Assembly: GCF_947648125.1 (NCBI RefSeq)
Contig: NZ_CANSMR010000024.1
Span: forward strand, 45,135-109,134
DNA from: an uncultured Bradyrhizobium sp.
Lineage (GTDB): Bacteria > Pseudomonadota > Alphaproteobacteria > Rhizobiales > Xanthobacteraceae
Length of the DNA: 64,000 nucleotides
Direction: 5' to 3'
The notes beneath the pieces are model-generated. The model worked only from the letters and a program-made list of their open reading frames with translations. It made no database searches and was not told where the DNA came from. The translations under genes were made by a program, and so were the position numbers. Shown one piece after another: positions 46,683-56,316 of this stretch (the first letter of the stretch is position 1; each line of letters begins with the position of its first letter).

Positions 46683-47327
46683 TCAGCTCGAGAGCGCGTG
46701 GCCGGCTCCGATCAGGCGGATCAGCATGTCGCCCCATAGCGCGCCGAGAATTCCGGTCAGCACGAATGCGGTCCAGAACAGCGCGGGAGCCCCGATCCGC
46801 GCCCATCGGGCCGCAGCCACCGCCGGCAGGCCGATTGCGACGGCCAGCAGCACGATGGACGAGCCGGTCTGGCCGGGGTCCACCACCCAGTCGGCCAACG
46901 AACTGGCGAATGCCTGCGCCAGCATCGCCACGATCCAGAACGGAGCCTGGTCGCGAACCGAGCCGACGCAAAGGAATCCCGTTGTTCCCGCCACCCGAGC
47001 CCAGACGATCAGGGCGAGCGCGAACAGCGCCGCCAGCTGAACCGAGGCGACAAGATCGCCGATCCCGAGCGAGCGGTCCGCCATATGCGCCAATGCCGCG
47101 CTGAGGACCAGGACGCCGACCAGCACCGGCCAGAAGGCGATCCGACCGGCACGCGCATACAGGACCCCAATCGCCACCACGCCGGCCGCGGCCAGGAAGT
47201 GGCTGCCCTTGCCCGCGACCGCATGGCCTCCGATTTCGCCCAGCACTGCGGCAGCGGTCCTGATCGCCCAGAACCGCAACGCGGCCTCGCGCACTCCGCT
47301 CGTCCCTCGCATCTCTGCATAATGCAT
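46683..47327 (-). CDS. COG4705-like multi-pass membrane protein
   Basis: The 214-residue hydrophobic protein has a recurring pattern of FW followed by a small-residue helix and Asp or His (RFWAIRTAAAVLGEIGGH; PFWIVAMLAQAFASSLADWV; LFWTAFVLTGILGALWGDML). This suggests the uncharacterised COG4705 membrane family of internal repeats. The start may be the ATG at 47327 or a later ATG at 47312. It converges on SURF1, with only two bases between the stops. Function unknown. Confidence 0.65.
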   Translation of the reverse strand: MHYAEMRGTSGVREAALRFWAIRTAAAVLGEIGGHAVAGKGSHFLAAAGVVAIGVLYARAGRIAFWPVLVGVLVLSAALAHMADRSLGIGDLVASVQLAALFALALIVWARVAGTTGFLCVGSVRDQAPFWIVAMLAQAFASSLADWVVDPGQTGSSIVLLAVAIGLPAVAAARWARIGAPALFWTAFVLTGILGALWGDMLIRLIGAGHALSS

Positions 47328-47353
47328 GTCCGTGCGTGTCTCCGCGGCCGCGT

Positions 47354-50300
47354 TCAGGTCGACAATGTCGGATGTGCCGCAGGCTCACCCGAACGGCCGC
47401 TGCGCATTCGCTTGATCCATTGGGTCAAGCCGTCGAGATAGATGTACACGACCGGCGTCGTGAACAGCGTCATCAGCTGGGAGACGATCAGCCCGCCGAC
47501 GATGGCAAAGCCGAGCGGCTGGCGCAGCTCCGATCCGGTGCCGGTGCCGATCATCAGCGGCACGCCGCCGAGCATCGCGCACATCGTCGTCATCAGGATC
47601 GGGCGGAAGCGCGCCTTGCAGGCCATGTAGACCGACTGCTCGGCAGGGAGATGCTGGTGGCGCTCGGCCTCCAGCGCGAAATCGATCAGCATGATGCCGT
47701 TTTTCTGCACGATGCCGATCAGCAGGATGATTCCGACCAGCCCGATCACGTCGAGCCCGAAGCCGAAAGCCCACAGCGCGAGCAGCGCGCCGAGCCCGGC
47801 GGACGGCAGGGTCGAGAGGATCGTGATCGGATGGATCGTGCTCTCATAAAGCATGCCGAGGATCAGATAGACCGCGACCACCGCGGCGAGGATCAGGATC
47901 GGCGTCGACGCTAGCGCGGCCTGGAACGCCTGCGCATTGCCCTGGAAGCTGGTGATCACGGTCGACGGCACGTGCAGGTCGGCGGTCGCCTTCTGGACCG
48001 CCGCGACCGCGGTCCCCACCGCCGTGCCCGGCGCCAGGTTGAAGCTCAGCGTGACCGACGGAAACTGGCTCTGGTGGTTCACTGAGAGCGGCGCGGTGCC
48101 GTAATCGATGCTCGCGATCTGGCTCAGGGGCACCATCGTCCCAGCGGACGAGCGGACGTAGATGCGGTTGAGCGCATAGGGGCCGAGCTGGAACGACGGA
48201 TCGACCTCCAGGATCACGTAATAGGTGTTAAGCGTCGTGAACAGCTGGGCGACGTGACGCTGGCCGAATGAATCATAGAGCGTGTTGTCCACTGTGGCCG
48301 GATCGATGCCGAGGCGGGAGGCCGCGTCGCGGTCGATCTGCAGCTTGAGCTGACGCGCGGCGTTGGCCTGGTCGGTGGCGACGTCGGCCAGTTCCGGCAA
48401 CGTCTTCAGCTTCTGGTACAGCTTACCGGCCCACAGATTGAGTTCGTCCTGGTTCACGTCGGTGAGCGTGAACTGATACTGCGTCTTGGACAGGCGGCTG
48501 GCGAGATTGATGTCCTGCGTCGCCTGCATGAACACCGACATCCCCTTGATCTTCTGCAACTCGGTGTCGAGCTGCCGGATCACCTGGTCGGCGGATGCAT
48601 TGCGCTCGTTGCGCGGCTTCAACAGCACGAACAGGCGGCCGTTGTTTTCGGTCACGGTCGGGCCGCCCGGTCCGATATAGCCGGTCGCATTGGCGACCGA
48701 GGGATTCCTGGCGATGACGTCGATGACACTGCGTTGCAGCGTCGCCATCTGCGCCGGCGAGATGTCCGCCGAGGCCTCGGTGATGCCGGTGATCATGCCG
48801 GTGTCCTGCTGCGGGAAGAAGCCCTTGGGGATGGCCATGAACAGCAGGCCGGTCACCACGACGCTTGCCAGCATGACCGACATGGTCGTGGCCTTGTAGC
48901 GCAACGCTTTGGCAAGCACGGCCTCGTAGGCCGCCTGGATCGCAACGAAGCCGCGTTCCAGCGCGCGCGACACCGCGCCGGCATTGGCGCCCTGGTGCGG
49001 CGACAGCAGATAGGCGCACATCATCGGCGTCAGGGTTACCGAGACGATCACCGACACCACAATGGCAACGCACACCGTGACGGCGAATTCCTGGAACATG
49101 CGGCCGATCACCCCGCCCATCAGCAGCAGCGGAATGAACACCGCGATCAGCGAGACCGAGATCGAGATGATGGTGAAGCCGATTTCGCCGGCGCCCTTCA
49201 GGGCGGCCTGCATCGGCGAGAGACCTTCCTCGATATGCCGCGAGATGTTCTCGATCATCACGATGGCATCGTCGACGACGAAGCCGACGGCGATCGACAG
49301 GCCCATCAGCGACAAATTGTCGAGGCTGTAGTTGAGCAGATACATCACACCGAAGGTGCCGATCAGCGAGATCGGGACCGAAACCGCGGGGATGATGGTC
49401 GCCCACAGATTGCGCAGGAACAGGAAGATCACGCCGACCACCAGCGCGATGGTCAGCACCAAAGTGAGCTGAACGTCGGCGACGCTGGCGCGGATGGTCT
49501 GGGTGCGGTCGGAGGCGATCTCGACCTTGATGTCGGAGGGCAGGCTCGCCACCAGCTGCGGCAGCAGCTTCTTGATGCCGTCCACCGTGCTGATCACGTT
49601 GGCGCCGGGCTGGCGCTGGATCGCGAGGATGATGGCGGGCTTGTCGTTGTACCAGCCATGCAGCGTGATGTCCTCGGCCGCCACCACGGCATGCCCGATA
49701 TCGCGCAGGCGGACCGGCGCGCCGTTGCGATAGGCGATGATCAGATCATCATACTTGTTCGCGACCAGCACCTGGTCGTTGGTGGCGAGCGTATAGGCCT
49801 GCTGGCTGCCGTAAAGCACGCCCTTGGGCTGGTTCACGGTGATGTTGCCGAGCGTGGTGCGCAATTGCTCGAGATCCAGCCCCGCGGCGGCGAGCTTGGC
49901 CGGATTGACCTGCACCCGGATCGAGGGCTTTTGCATGCCGCCGATGGTGACGAGCGAGACGCCCGGCACCTGCGACAATTTCTGCGCCAAAATGCTGTCG
50001 GCATAGTCGTCGACCTTGGTCAACGGCTCGGTGTCCGACATCAGCGCGATCAGCAACACCGGCACGTCGGCCGGATTGACCTTGTGGAAGGTCGGCGGCG
50101 ACGGCATGGTCTTGGGCAATTGCCCCGATGCCACATCGATCGCGGTCTGCACGTCCTGCGCGGCCGCATCGACGCTGCGGTTCAGTGCGAATTGCAGCGT
50201 GATCTGGGTGTTGCCGAGCCCGCTGCTCGAGCTCATGCCGGTGAGGCCGGCGATCTGGCCGAATTGCCGCTCCAGCGGCGTCGCGACCGAGGAGGCCATG

Positions 50301-50473
50301 GTCTGCGGATCGGCGCCGGGCAGTTGCGCGGTGACCTGGATGGTCGGGGTATCCACCGTCGGCAGCGCCGAGACCGGCAGCCGCACGAAGGCGATCATGC
50401 CGACCAGCACGATGGCGATGGCCAGGAAGGCGGTGGCGACGGGCCTGCGGATAAAACCTGCGGAGATGTTCAT
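47354..50473 (-). CDS. RND efflux transporter permease (HAE1/MdtB-like)
   Basis: The 1039-residue inner-membrane pump has the two large periplasmic loops and twelve helices of the AcrB/MdtB family. The proton-relay Asp pair is in VGFVVDDAIVMIENISRHIE. The start MNISAGFIRRPVATAFLAIA and the late QKNGIMLIDFALEAERHQ are typical. It expels drugs or other hydrophobic compounds with an adaptor and an outer-membrane channel. Its start overlaps the adaptor stop by four bases. No TolC-type gene is in the window. Confidence 0.93.
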   Translation of the reverse strand: MNISAGFIRRPVATAFLAIAIVLVGMIAFVRLPVSALPTVDTPTIQVTAQLPGADPQTMASSVATPLERQFGQIAGLTGMSSSSGLGNTQITLQFALNRSVDAAAQDVQTAIDVASGQLPKTMPSPPTFHKVNPADVPVLLIALMSDTEPLTKVDDYADSILAQKLSQVPGVSLVTIGGMQKPSIRVQVNPAKLAAAGLDLEQLRTTLGNITVNQPKGVLYGSQQAYTLATNDQVLVANKYDDLIIAYRNGAPVRLRDIGHAVVAAEDITLHGWYNDKPAIILAIQRQPGANVISTVDGIKKLLPQLVASLPSDIKVEIASDRTQTIRASVADVQLTLVLTIALVVGVIFLFLRNLWATIIPAVSVPISLIGTFGVMYLLNYSLDNLSLMGLSIAVGFVVDDAIVMIENISRHIEEGLSPMQAALKGAGEIGFTIISISVSLIAVFIPLLLMGGVIGRMFQEFAVTVCVAIVVSVIVSVTLTPMMCAYLLSPHQGANAGAVSRALERGFVAIQAAYEAVLAKALRYKATTMSVMLASVVVTGLLFMAIPKGFFPQQDTGMITGITEASADISPAQMATLQRSVIDVIARNPSVANATGYIGPGGPTVTENNGRLFVLLKPRNERNASADQVIRQLDTELQKIKGMSVFMQATQDINLASRLSKTQYQFTLTDVNQDELNLWAGKLYQKLKTLPELADVATDQANAARQLKLQIDRDAASRLGIDPATVDNTLYDSFGQRHVAQLFTTLNTYYVILEVDPSFQLGPYALNRIYVRSSAGTMVPLSQIASIDYGTAPLSVNHQSQFPSVTLSFNLAPGTAVGTAVAAVQKATADLHVPSTVITSFQGNAQAFQAALASTPILILAAVVAVYLILGMLYESTIHPITILSTLPSAGLGALLALWAFGFGLDVIGLVGIILLIGIVQKNGIMLIDFALEAERHQHLPAEQSVYMACKARFRPILMTTMCAMLGGVPLMIGTGTGSELRQPLGFAIVGGLIVSQLMTLFTTPVVYIYLDGLTQWIKRMRSGRSGEPAAHPTLST

Positions 50474-51669
50474 GGCAGCATGCCTGCGCTTGCGGTGGTT
50501 GCGTCCTGGACCTGGTCTTTCTTGTCATCGGGCACGATCTCGACCGTCGTCCCCGGATTGAGCCGGTACTGACCCGCGGTGACGACGGTCTCGTTGGCCG
50601 CAAGGCCCTGCTCGATCAGGACCTGCCCGTCGCGCGATTGGCCGGTCGTGACATTGCGGATGCCGACGACGTTGTTCGCGCCGACCACATAGGCGAAGCT
50701 GCCGTCCGGTCCCTGGCGCACCGCCGTCAGCGGCACGGTGAGCGCGTCGTGGCGAACCGCGATCGTCAGATGGACGTTGACGAACGTGCCGGGCCACAGC
50801 GTGTTGCCGGCATTGGGAAAGGATGCCTTCAGCTGCACGGTGCCGCTCGTGCTGTCGACCTGGTTGTTGATCAGCATCAGGCTGCCGTGGTCGAGTTTGC
50901 GCTTGTTCTGTGCATCGTAGACGTCGACGGAGGCATCTCCGGATGCCAGCGCCTGCCGCACGCCCGGGATCTCGCCGGACGGCAGCGTGAAGATCACCGC
51001 GATCGGCTGCAGCTGGGTGAGGACCACAAGCCCGTTGGTGTCGGTCGGGTGCACGATGTTGCCGGGATCGATGCGGCGGATGCCGGTGACGCCGTCGAAC
51101 GGGGCGGTGATCGTCGCGAAGCTCAGCTGGGTCTGCGCGGCTTCCAGCGCCGCCTTGTCGAGTGCGACGGTGCCTTCGCCCTGCGTGACCTGCGAATCCT
51201 GGGTGTCGAGCAGTTGCTGGGTCGCAAAGCCGCGATTGGCGAGCGGCTGCGTTCGCGCCAAATTGGTCCGGGCGTTCTTCAGGCTCGCCTCGTCGCGCGC
51301 CAGCGCGGCCTCGGCCTGGTCGACTTGGGCCTCGTAGACCCGCGGGTCGATCTTGGCGAGGACGTCGCCGCGCTTGACCTGCTTGCCCTCGACGAAATCG
51401 ACGCTGTCGAGCGTGCCCTGCACCTGGGTACGTATCGTGGCGGTGTTGATCGGCGTCACCGTGCCGAGGCCCTCGAGCACGATCGGCACGTCATGCTGCA
51501 GCACCTTCGCCGCCGTCACCGGAACGACGGGTGTGGCCGCGGCGGACTGCGTCGCTGCCGGTGCATGGTCCGTTGCACCGTCCGGCCGATGCGCGACGTA
51601 AGCGCCGGCGCCGATTGCGGCGGCGGCCACGAGGCCCGCGCAAGCGATCTTGAAGGTCTTCGATTTCAT
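50470..51669 (-). CDS. RND efflux periplasmic adaptor subunit
   Basis: The 399-residue membrane-fusion protein has an N-terminal anchor (KIACAGLVAAAAIGAGAYVA). It has a split lipoyl domain (TIRTQVQGTLDSVDFVEGKQ and LSFATITAPFDGVTGIRRID) around an alpha-hairpin (QVDQAEAALARDEASLKNAR). It links the RND pump to an outer-membrane channel. It lies between the pump and a small gene upstream, all in one overlapping row under a divergent LysR regulator. Confidence 0.92.
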   Translation of the reverse strand: MKSKTFKIACAGLVAAAAIGAGAYVAHRPDGATDHAPAATQSAAATPVVPVTAAKVLQHDVPIVLEGLGTVTPINTATIRTQVQGTLDSVDFVEGKQVKRGDVLAKIDPRVYEAQVDQAEAALARDEASLKNARTNLARTQPLANRGFATQQLLDTQDSQVTQGEGTVALDKAALEAAQTQLSFATITAPFDGVTGIRRIDPGNIVHPTDTNGLVVLTQLQPIAVIFTLPSGEIPGVRQALASGDASVDVYDAQNKRKLDHGSLMLINNQVDSTSGTVQLKASFPNAGNTLWPGTFVNVHLTIAVRHDALTVPLTAVRQGPDGSFAYVVGANNVVGIRNVTTGQSRDGQVLIEQGLAANETVVTAGQYRLNPGTTVEIVPDDKKDQVQDATTASAGMLP

Positions 51670-52262
51670 CGGTCACCAGCTCCATCGGTTGTCCGGCGGC
51701 CGATCGTTGCAACCAGCTCCAGGACAAAGGTTTCAGTTGCGCTCGCCGCAGCTGCTTCCGCGCTGCGGCCGGCGGTCAAATCGAGGTGGATGAAGCGTGC
51801 GTCGAGATCGGCGGCGCGCAATGCGCCGATCAGATCGCCTTGCGGCGCATCGTCGTTGCGATGAACGACAAGCCGGATCGCGGTCACCGTCGGCTCGATG
51901 TGGAACGGCAGGGCGTCGGAGGCGACGTCGATCGCGACAATGCCGCCGCAAGGCAGCTCGCCCCGCAGCGTCAGATCGAGCACGCGCCGCGCGATCGATC
52001 CCTCGCCGAGCAGGATCAGCTGCCGCGGGATCATGCCGACACGATCGAGTGCGTCCGCGACGCCGCTCAGGATGCCGGCATAGCTCGCTTCTCGGAGCTC
52101 GATCGGTAGCCACGTCGCAAGCGGCGTAAGCCGGCGCCAGCGCGCGAAGGTTTCCGGCATGGCGATGGACGCGGCATCGGGGGCGACCAGGACGCCGACC
52201 AGCACGCCCGTGGTGGCACGACGGGGCCGGGCTGCGATTGCGCTGTGCGGGCTTTCGGACAT
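51666..52262 (-). CDS. Hypothetical protein, alpha/beta-hydrolase-like, in the RND operon
   Basis: The 198-residue protein is the first gene of the RND row and overlaps the adaptor start by four bases. RQLILLGEGSIARRVLDLTL resembles the nucleophile-elbow strand and helix of phospholipase/carboxylesterase-type hydrolases (GxSxG), and GGIVAIDVASDALPFHIEPT fits the following strand. The elbow reads GEGS rather than GxSxG, so the usual nucleophile seems absent, and no clear Asp-His follows. It may be a non-catalytic relative. No family was recognised with certainty. Confidence 0.6.
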   Translation of the reverse strand: MSESPHSAIAARPRRATTGVLVGVLVAPDAASIAMPETFARWRRLTPLATWLPIELREASYAGILSGVADALDRVGMIPRQLILLGEGSIARRVLDLTLRGELPCGGIVAIDVASDALPFHIEPTVTAIRLVVHRNDDAPQGDLIGALRAADLDARFIHLDLTAGRSAEAAAASATETFVLELVATIGRRTTDGAGDR

Positions 52263-52291
52263 GCCCGGAAGCTGGGCTTTGAACCGATATT

Positions 52292-52324
52292 ATTCAAATG
52301 AATTGTCTTTATCCATCAATTCAT
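52292..52324. promoter_or_regulatory. Candidate LysR sites in the RND/LysR spacer
   Basis: Two nested dyads lie in the AT-rich spacer: ATTCA-AA-TGAAT (52292-52303), and ATGAATT (52298-52304) paired across 13 bases with AATTCAT (52318-52324). They sit between the divergent start codons of the LysR gene and the RND row. Confidence 0.5.
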
Positions 52325-52342
52325 ATCATGCATGATGACTGC

Positions 52343-53242
52343 ATGCGGATGCGCAATCTCGATCTCAATCTCCTCTTGGTGTTCGACGCCGTCATGCGCG
52401 AGCGCAGCGTGGTGCGCGCGGCCGGCGCGCTTGCCATCAGCCAGCCTGCCGTGAGTCACGCGCTGAACCGGCTGCGTCATGCGCTGAAAGACCAGCTGTT
52501 CGTCCGTACGCCGTCCGGCATGCTGCCGACGCCGCGGGCGGAAGCGCTCGCGCTGCCGGTCCGCAAGGCGCTCAACGAACTGCAACTCGCGGTCGAGGGG
52601 GATCGTTTCGATCCGGCGCAGGCGGAACGGCGCTTCACCATTGCCGTCAACAATTATGCCGCGGTGGTCGCGACCGGCTCGATCATCGCCGCCGTGCGCG
52701 CGCAGGCGCCGAGGGTACGGCTGACGCTGGTGCCGAGCGGGACGCTCAATCTCGCCGACAGGCTCGATCGCGCCGAGCTCGATCTTGCGATCTCCGCCCG
52801 CGCGCTGGAGGGCGAGCGCTTTGCCTCCTGCCGGTTGATCGAGGACCGCTTCGTCGCGGTGCTGCGGGCCGGCCATCCGGCATTGCGCAAGAAGCTGACC
52901 GGCGAGACGCTGGTCGAGCTGCCGCACCTTGTGATCACCTCCAGCGGTGAAGATCTGGATTTCATCGATGCCTGGCTGCGGGCGCGCAAGGCGAGCCGTA
53001 CCATTGCTTCCGATGTGCCGTATCTGTCCGCCGGCGCGGTCCTGGTGCAATCGAACATGGTCGCGATCCTCGGGCGCAAGCTCGCGCTCGAATTCCGCCG
53101 CGCCTATCCGATCGAGATGCGGGAGCTGCCGTTCGATGCATCGAAGTTGCAGAGCGTCATGAGCTGGCACCGCCGCTTCGACGATCTGCCGGCGCACCGC
53201 TGGCTGCGGGATACGATCATTGCCGCTGCGCGCGGCATTTGA
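52343..53242 (+). CDS. LysR family transcriptional regulator, NodD-like branch
   Basis: The 299-residue protein has the DNA-binding start MRNLDLNLLLVFDAVMRERS, then ISQPAVSHALNRLRHALKDQ, the pattern of the NodD/NahR-like branch (LFVRTPSGMLPTPRAE). The ligand-binding domain ends in LPFDASKLQSVMSWHRRFDD, as in these regulators. ATG at 52343 is taken; 52298 and 52328 are alternative starts. It is divergent from the RND operon and probably controls it. It is not a nodulation NodD by context. Confidence 0.9.
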   Translation: MRMRNLDLNLLLVFDAVMRERSVVRAAGALAISQPAVSHALNRLRHALKDQLFVRTPSGMLPTPRAEALALPVRKALNELQLAVEGDRFDPAQAERRFTIAVNNYAAVVATGSIIAAVRAQAPRVRLTLVPSGTLNLADRLDRAELDLAISARALEGERFASCRLIEDRFVAVLRAGHPALRKKLTGETLVELPHLVITSSGEDLDFIDAWLRARKASRTIASDVPYLSAGAVLVQSNMVAILGRKLALEFRRAYPIEMRELPFDASKLQSVMSWHRRFDDLPAHRWLRDTIIAAARGI

Positions 53243-53265
53243 TCTTCGTGGAGACGATCGGGAAT

Positions 53266-53302
53266 CGATACGCCCGCGCCGATCCGTGGCGCGGGCGTAT
53301 CG
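53266..53302. terminator. Bidirectional hairpin terminator between convergent genes
   Basis: CGATACGCCCGCGCC pairs exactly with GGCGCGGGCGTATCG around GATCCGT. It sits in the 80-base space between the LysR gene and the MFS gene and could stop both. Confidence 0.65.
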
Positions 53303-53322
53303 CAGGTGACCTCTGCACCCTG

Positions 53323-54927
53323 TCAGTGGCCGACGGGGGCGGGGCCGCCGAGCTTGACCTTGCGCAAGGTCAGCGCCAGCGGGATCGCCGAGAGCGCGAT
53401 CAGCATCAGGACCCAGAACGCGTCCATGTAGGACAGGAACGAGGCCTGGGTCTGCACCTGCTGCCCGATCCACTGGATCGCCTGCTGGTGCGCCTGCGCC
53501 AGCGAATTGCCCTGGGCGACGAAGAAGTCGGTGACCTGGTGCAGCGTGTCCTGGTATTGCGGGCTCGACGGCGTGACCTGCTCGACCAGCCGGCTCTGGT
53601 GGAATTGCTGGCGATGGGTCAGCACGTTGGAGACGATCGAGACGCCGATCGAGCCGCCGGTGTTGCGCGCCGCGTTGATCAGCGCGGATGCCTGGTCGGT
53701 CTTGTCGGGCGGAATGCCGTCATAGGACGCCGCCATGATCGGCACGAAGATCAAGGGCAGGCCGACGCCGATCAGCATGCGTGAGCGCGCCATGAACCAG
53801 AAGCCGAGATCGGCATACACGTTGGTCATGCTGTACATCGAGGCGGCGATCACCAGTGCGCCGGCGACGATCAAATATTTCGGCTGCACCTTGGCGGCGA
53901 GCCGGCCGACCGCGAACATCATCACCATGGTGACCACGCCGCCGGGCGAGAGCACGAGGCCGGCCCAGGTCGCGGTATAGCCGAAATCCTGCTGCACCAG
54001 CTGCGGCAGGAACTGGGTGGTCGCGAGCAGGATGGCGCCGGTCGCCAGCATCACCAGGAAGCAGGCGCCGAACTGTCGGGTCGCGACCATTCTGAGGTCG
54101 ATCATCGGACTACGGCGGGTCATCTCCCACGGGATCATCAGCACGAACGCCGCGGCGCTGATCGCCGCAAAGGTGATGATGAAGGGCGAACCGAACCAGT
54201 CATCCTCGAGGCCACGGTCGAGCGTCACCTCGAGCGCGCCGAGGAAGGTCGCAACCAGCGCGAAGCCGATGAAGTCGAAGGTGTTGCCCTGCGGCTGTGC
54301 GGCCTTCTGCGCTCCTTTGGCCTTCGCGGGCTCCTGCAACACCGCTGCGATCAGCGCGATCGCGAACACGCCGACCGGGGCGTTGATCAGGAAGCACCAG
54401 TGCCAGGACAGATTGTCGGACAGCCAGCCGCCGAGCGTCGGCCCGACCACCGGCGCCACCACCACGGCGATGCCGAACACCGCAAACGCCTGGCCGCGCT
54501 TGGCCGGCGGGAATGCGTCGGCGAGGATCGACTGCGCCACCGGCACCATGCCGCCGCCGCCGAGCCCTTGCAGGATGCGGAACAGCAGCAGCGCGTTCAG
54601 ATTTGGCGCGAAGCCGCACAGCACCGAACTCACCGTGAAGATGCCGAGGCAGATCAGGAAGAAGGTCTTGCGGCCGAGCATGCGGGCAAGAAAGCCGGAG
54701 GCGGTCAGGATGATGGCGTTGGACACGAGATAGGTCGTGACCACCCAGGACGCTTCGTCCTCGCTCACGCCCATGCCGCCCGCGATATAGGGCAGTGCGA
54801 CGTTGGCGATGGTGGTGTCGAGCACTTCCATGAAGCTCGCGAGCGCAACCACGATGGCGATCAGCCAGGGATTGACGGCAACGCTCGGAGTAGGGAGGCT
54901 TTTGGCATCGATTGCTGCGGCACTCAT
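53323..54927 (-). CDS. DHA2 family efflux MFS transporter (EmrB/QacA type)
   Basis: The 534-residue proton antiporter has 14 predicted helices. Motifs include ASFMEVLDTTIANVALPYIA in the first helix, the LARMLGRKTFFL loop and the motif-C-like GVFAIALIAAVLQEPAK region. The C-terminal helix precedes LRKVKLGG. It exports toxic compounds together with the HlyD-type adaptor encoded directly upstream (15 bases), and a TetR regulator is divergent from the pair. Confidence 0.92.
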   Translation of the reverse strand: MSAAAIDAKSLPTPSVAVNPWLIAIVVALASFMEVLDTTIANVALPYIAGGMGVSEDEASWVVTTYLVSNAIILTASGFLARMLGRKTFFLICLGIFTVSSVLCGFAPNLNALLLFRILQGLGGGGMVPVAQSILADAFPPAKRGQAFAVFGIAVVVAPVVGPTLGGWLSDNLSWHWCFLINAPVGVFAIALIAAVLQEPAKAKGAQKAAQPQGNTFDFIGFALVATFLGALEVTLDRGLEDDWFGSPFIITFAAISAAAFVLMIPWEMTRRSPMIDLRMVATRQFGACFLVMLATGAILLATTQFLPQLVQQDFGYTATWAGLVLSPGGVVTMVMMFAVGRLAAKVQPKYLIVAGALVIAASMYSMTNVYADLGFWFMARSRMLIGVGLPLIFVPIMAASYDGIPPDKTDQASALINAARNTGGSIGVSIVSNVLTHRQQFHQSRLVEQVTPSSPQYQDTLHQVTDFFVAQGNSLAQAHQQAIQWIGQQVQTQASFLSYMDAFWVLMLIALSAIPLALTLRKVKLGGPAPVGH

Positions 54928-54942
54928 GACTGCCTCCCCGGA

Positions 54943-56205
54943 TCAGAGCTTTCCAAGACGCTCGAGCAGGGACGGCGCAGGATTGATCCGCACCGTCGGG
55001 ACGACGGACATGCCGGGGCCGAGCGCGACGTCGGTCGGCGGATTGTCCATCACGATCTTCACCGGCACGCGCTGCACGATCTTGACGTAGTTGCCGGTGG
55101 CGTTCTGCGCAGGCAGCAGCGAGAACGCGGTGCCCGATCCCGGCTGCACGCTTTCGACATGGCCCCTGATCGTGCGGCCGGGATAGGCATCGATCTTCAG
55201 CGTCACCTTCTCGCCCGGACGCATCTGGTCGAGCTGGATCTCCTTGAAGTTCGCGGTGACCCAGGTCTGGTCAGGCACGAACATCGTGAGGTTGGTGCCG
55301 GCCTGCGCGAACTGGCCGACGGCCGCCGACAGGCTGACGACGCGGCCGGGCTGCGCGGCGGTGACGGTGGTGTAGGACAGATTGAGCTCTGCCTGGTCGC
55401 GCTGCGCCTCGGCCTGGGCGAGGTTTGCGACCGCGCTCTTGCGCTGCGCCTTCAGCGATTCCACCTGGCGCTGCGCGAGGTTGAGCGTCGCCTGCGCGCT
55501 CAGGAGCGAGGCCTGCTGCTGACGCAGTTGCGAGGTGTATTGCTCGGAATTCTGCACGGTGCCGTAGCCGGTCTGCTCGAGATGCTGGTAGCGCGTCGCC
55601 TGTTGCTGCGCGAAGGTCAGCGCCGCCTGGGCCTGATCGACTTGGGCCTGGTTGGCTGATATCTGCGCCTGCTGCACGTCGAGCTGGGCATCAACATTCT
55701 GGATGCTGGCCTGCGCCGCCGCGACCTGCGCCTCGGCCTGCGCCAGCGCGACGCGATAGTCGCGGTCGTCGATACGCGCGATCACGTCGCCGGCGGCCAC
55801 GTGCTGGTTGTCGGTGACCGGAACCGCAGTGATGTAGCCGGAGATTTTTGGCGCCAGCGCGAACTGCCGCGCCGCGATGAAGGCGTCGTCGGTGGATTCG
55901 AAATGCTCGGTGTAGTTCATGTAGAGCGTGCCGCCGCCGAGCGTGGCGGCGAGCAGCACGGCGCCGATCGCGGAGACGACCGGACGGCGACGCAGGAAGC
56001 CGCGCCGCTGTGGCGTGACCTCCGGCGAGACGGTTTCCGGCGGGGTCGGCTGCTTGCTTGCGGGGCGCTCCTGCGCGGGAGCCCGCGCGGTGACCTCCGG
56101 CCGCTCGGACGTGACGTTGGGCTCGTGTGCGGCCGGCGCCGAGGGCGGACCCTCGCTGCTCTCGTGCCCTTCCTGGTCGCGCTCCAAAACAGTGTCTTCG
56201 AACAT
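54943..56205 (-). CDS. HlyD/EmrA family secretion adaptor
   Basis: The 420-residue adaptor has a cytoplasmic acidic N-terminus (residues 1-75), one helix (PVVSAIGAVLLAATLGGGTL), a lipoyl half (APKISGYITAVPVTDNQHVA), a long coiled hairpin rich in Gln/Ala (QVAAAQASIQNVDAQLDVQQ) and the second half (NLSYTTVTAAQPGRVVSLSA). It spans the periplasm for the MFS pump. ATG at 56205 is used; 56283 would add residues lacking coding character and cover an operator. Confidence 0.92.
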   Translation of the reverse strand: MFEDTVLERDQEGHESSEGPPSAPAAHEPNVTSERPEVTARAPAQERPASKQPTPPETVSPEVTPQRRGFLRRRPVVSAIGAVLLAATLGGGTLYMNYTEHFESTDDAFIAARQFALAPKISGYITAVPVTDNQHVAAGDVIARIDDRDYRVALAQAEAQVAAAQASIQNVDAQLDVQQAQISANQAQVDQAQAALTFAQQQATRYQHLEQTGYGTVQNSEQYTSQLRQQQASLLSAQATLNLAQRQVESLKAQRKSAVANLAQAEAQRDQAELNLSYTTVTAAQPGRVVSLSAAVGQFAQAGTNLTMFVPDQTWVTANFKEIQLDQMRPGEKVTLKIDAYPGRTIRGHVESVQPGSGTAFSLLPAQNATGNYVKIVQRVPVKIVMDNPPTDVALGPGMSVVPTVRINPAPSLLERLGKL

Positions 56206-56253
56206 GATGGCTGCTCCTGCTGTCAGGCGAGGTCTGCAAGGCCTTCGCAAAAG

Positions 56254-56269
56254 GGAACGATACCGTTCC
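56254..56269. promoter_or_regulatory. TetR operator 1
   Basis: GGAACG-ATAC-CGTTCC, an exact 6-base inverted repeat with a 4-base centre, in the spacer between the divergent EmrAB-like pair and the TetR gene. It matches operator 2 in its GGAAC..TACCGTTC core. Confidence 0.65.
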
Positions 56270-56316
56270 GTTCTGTGCGACAAATAGTCTCGCGGCAGTG
56301 CAGCGTCAATAGAAAC

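Noticed and set aside
48734-50572. Very long open frame antisense to the RND pump (612 codons)
   Set aside because: It reads His/Arg/Asp-rich low-complexity protein, opposite a gene with all family motifs. High-GC codon bias of the real gene keeps this frame open.
52343-53242. LysR gene as a nodulation NodD
   Set aside because: It belongs to the NodD-like branch by its N-terminus, but the neighbours are efflux genes and no nod genes or nod boxes are visible.
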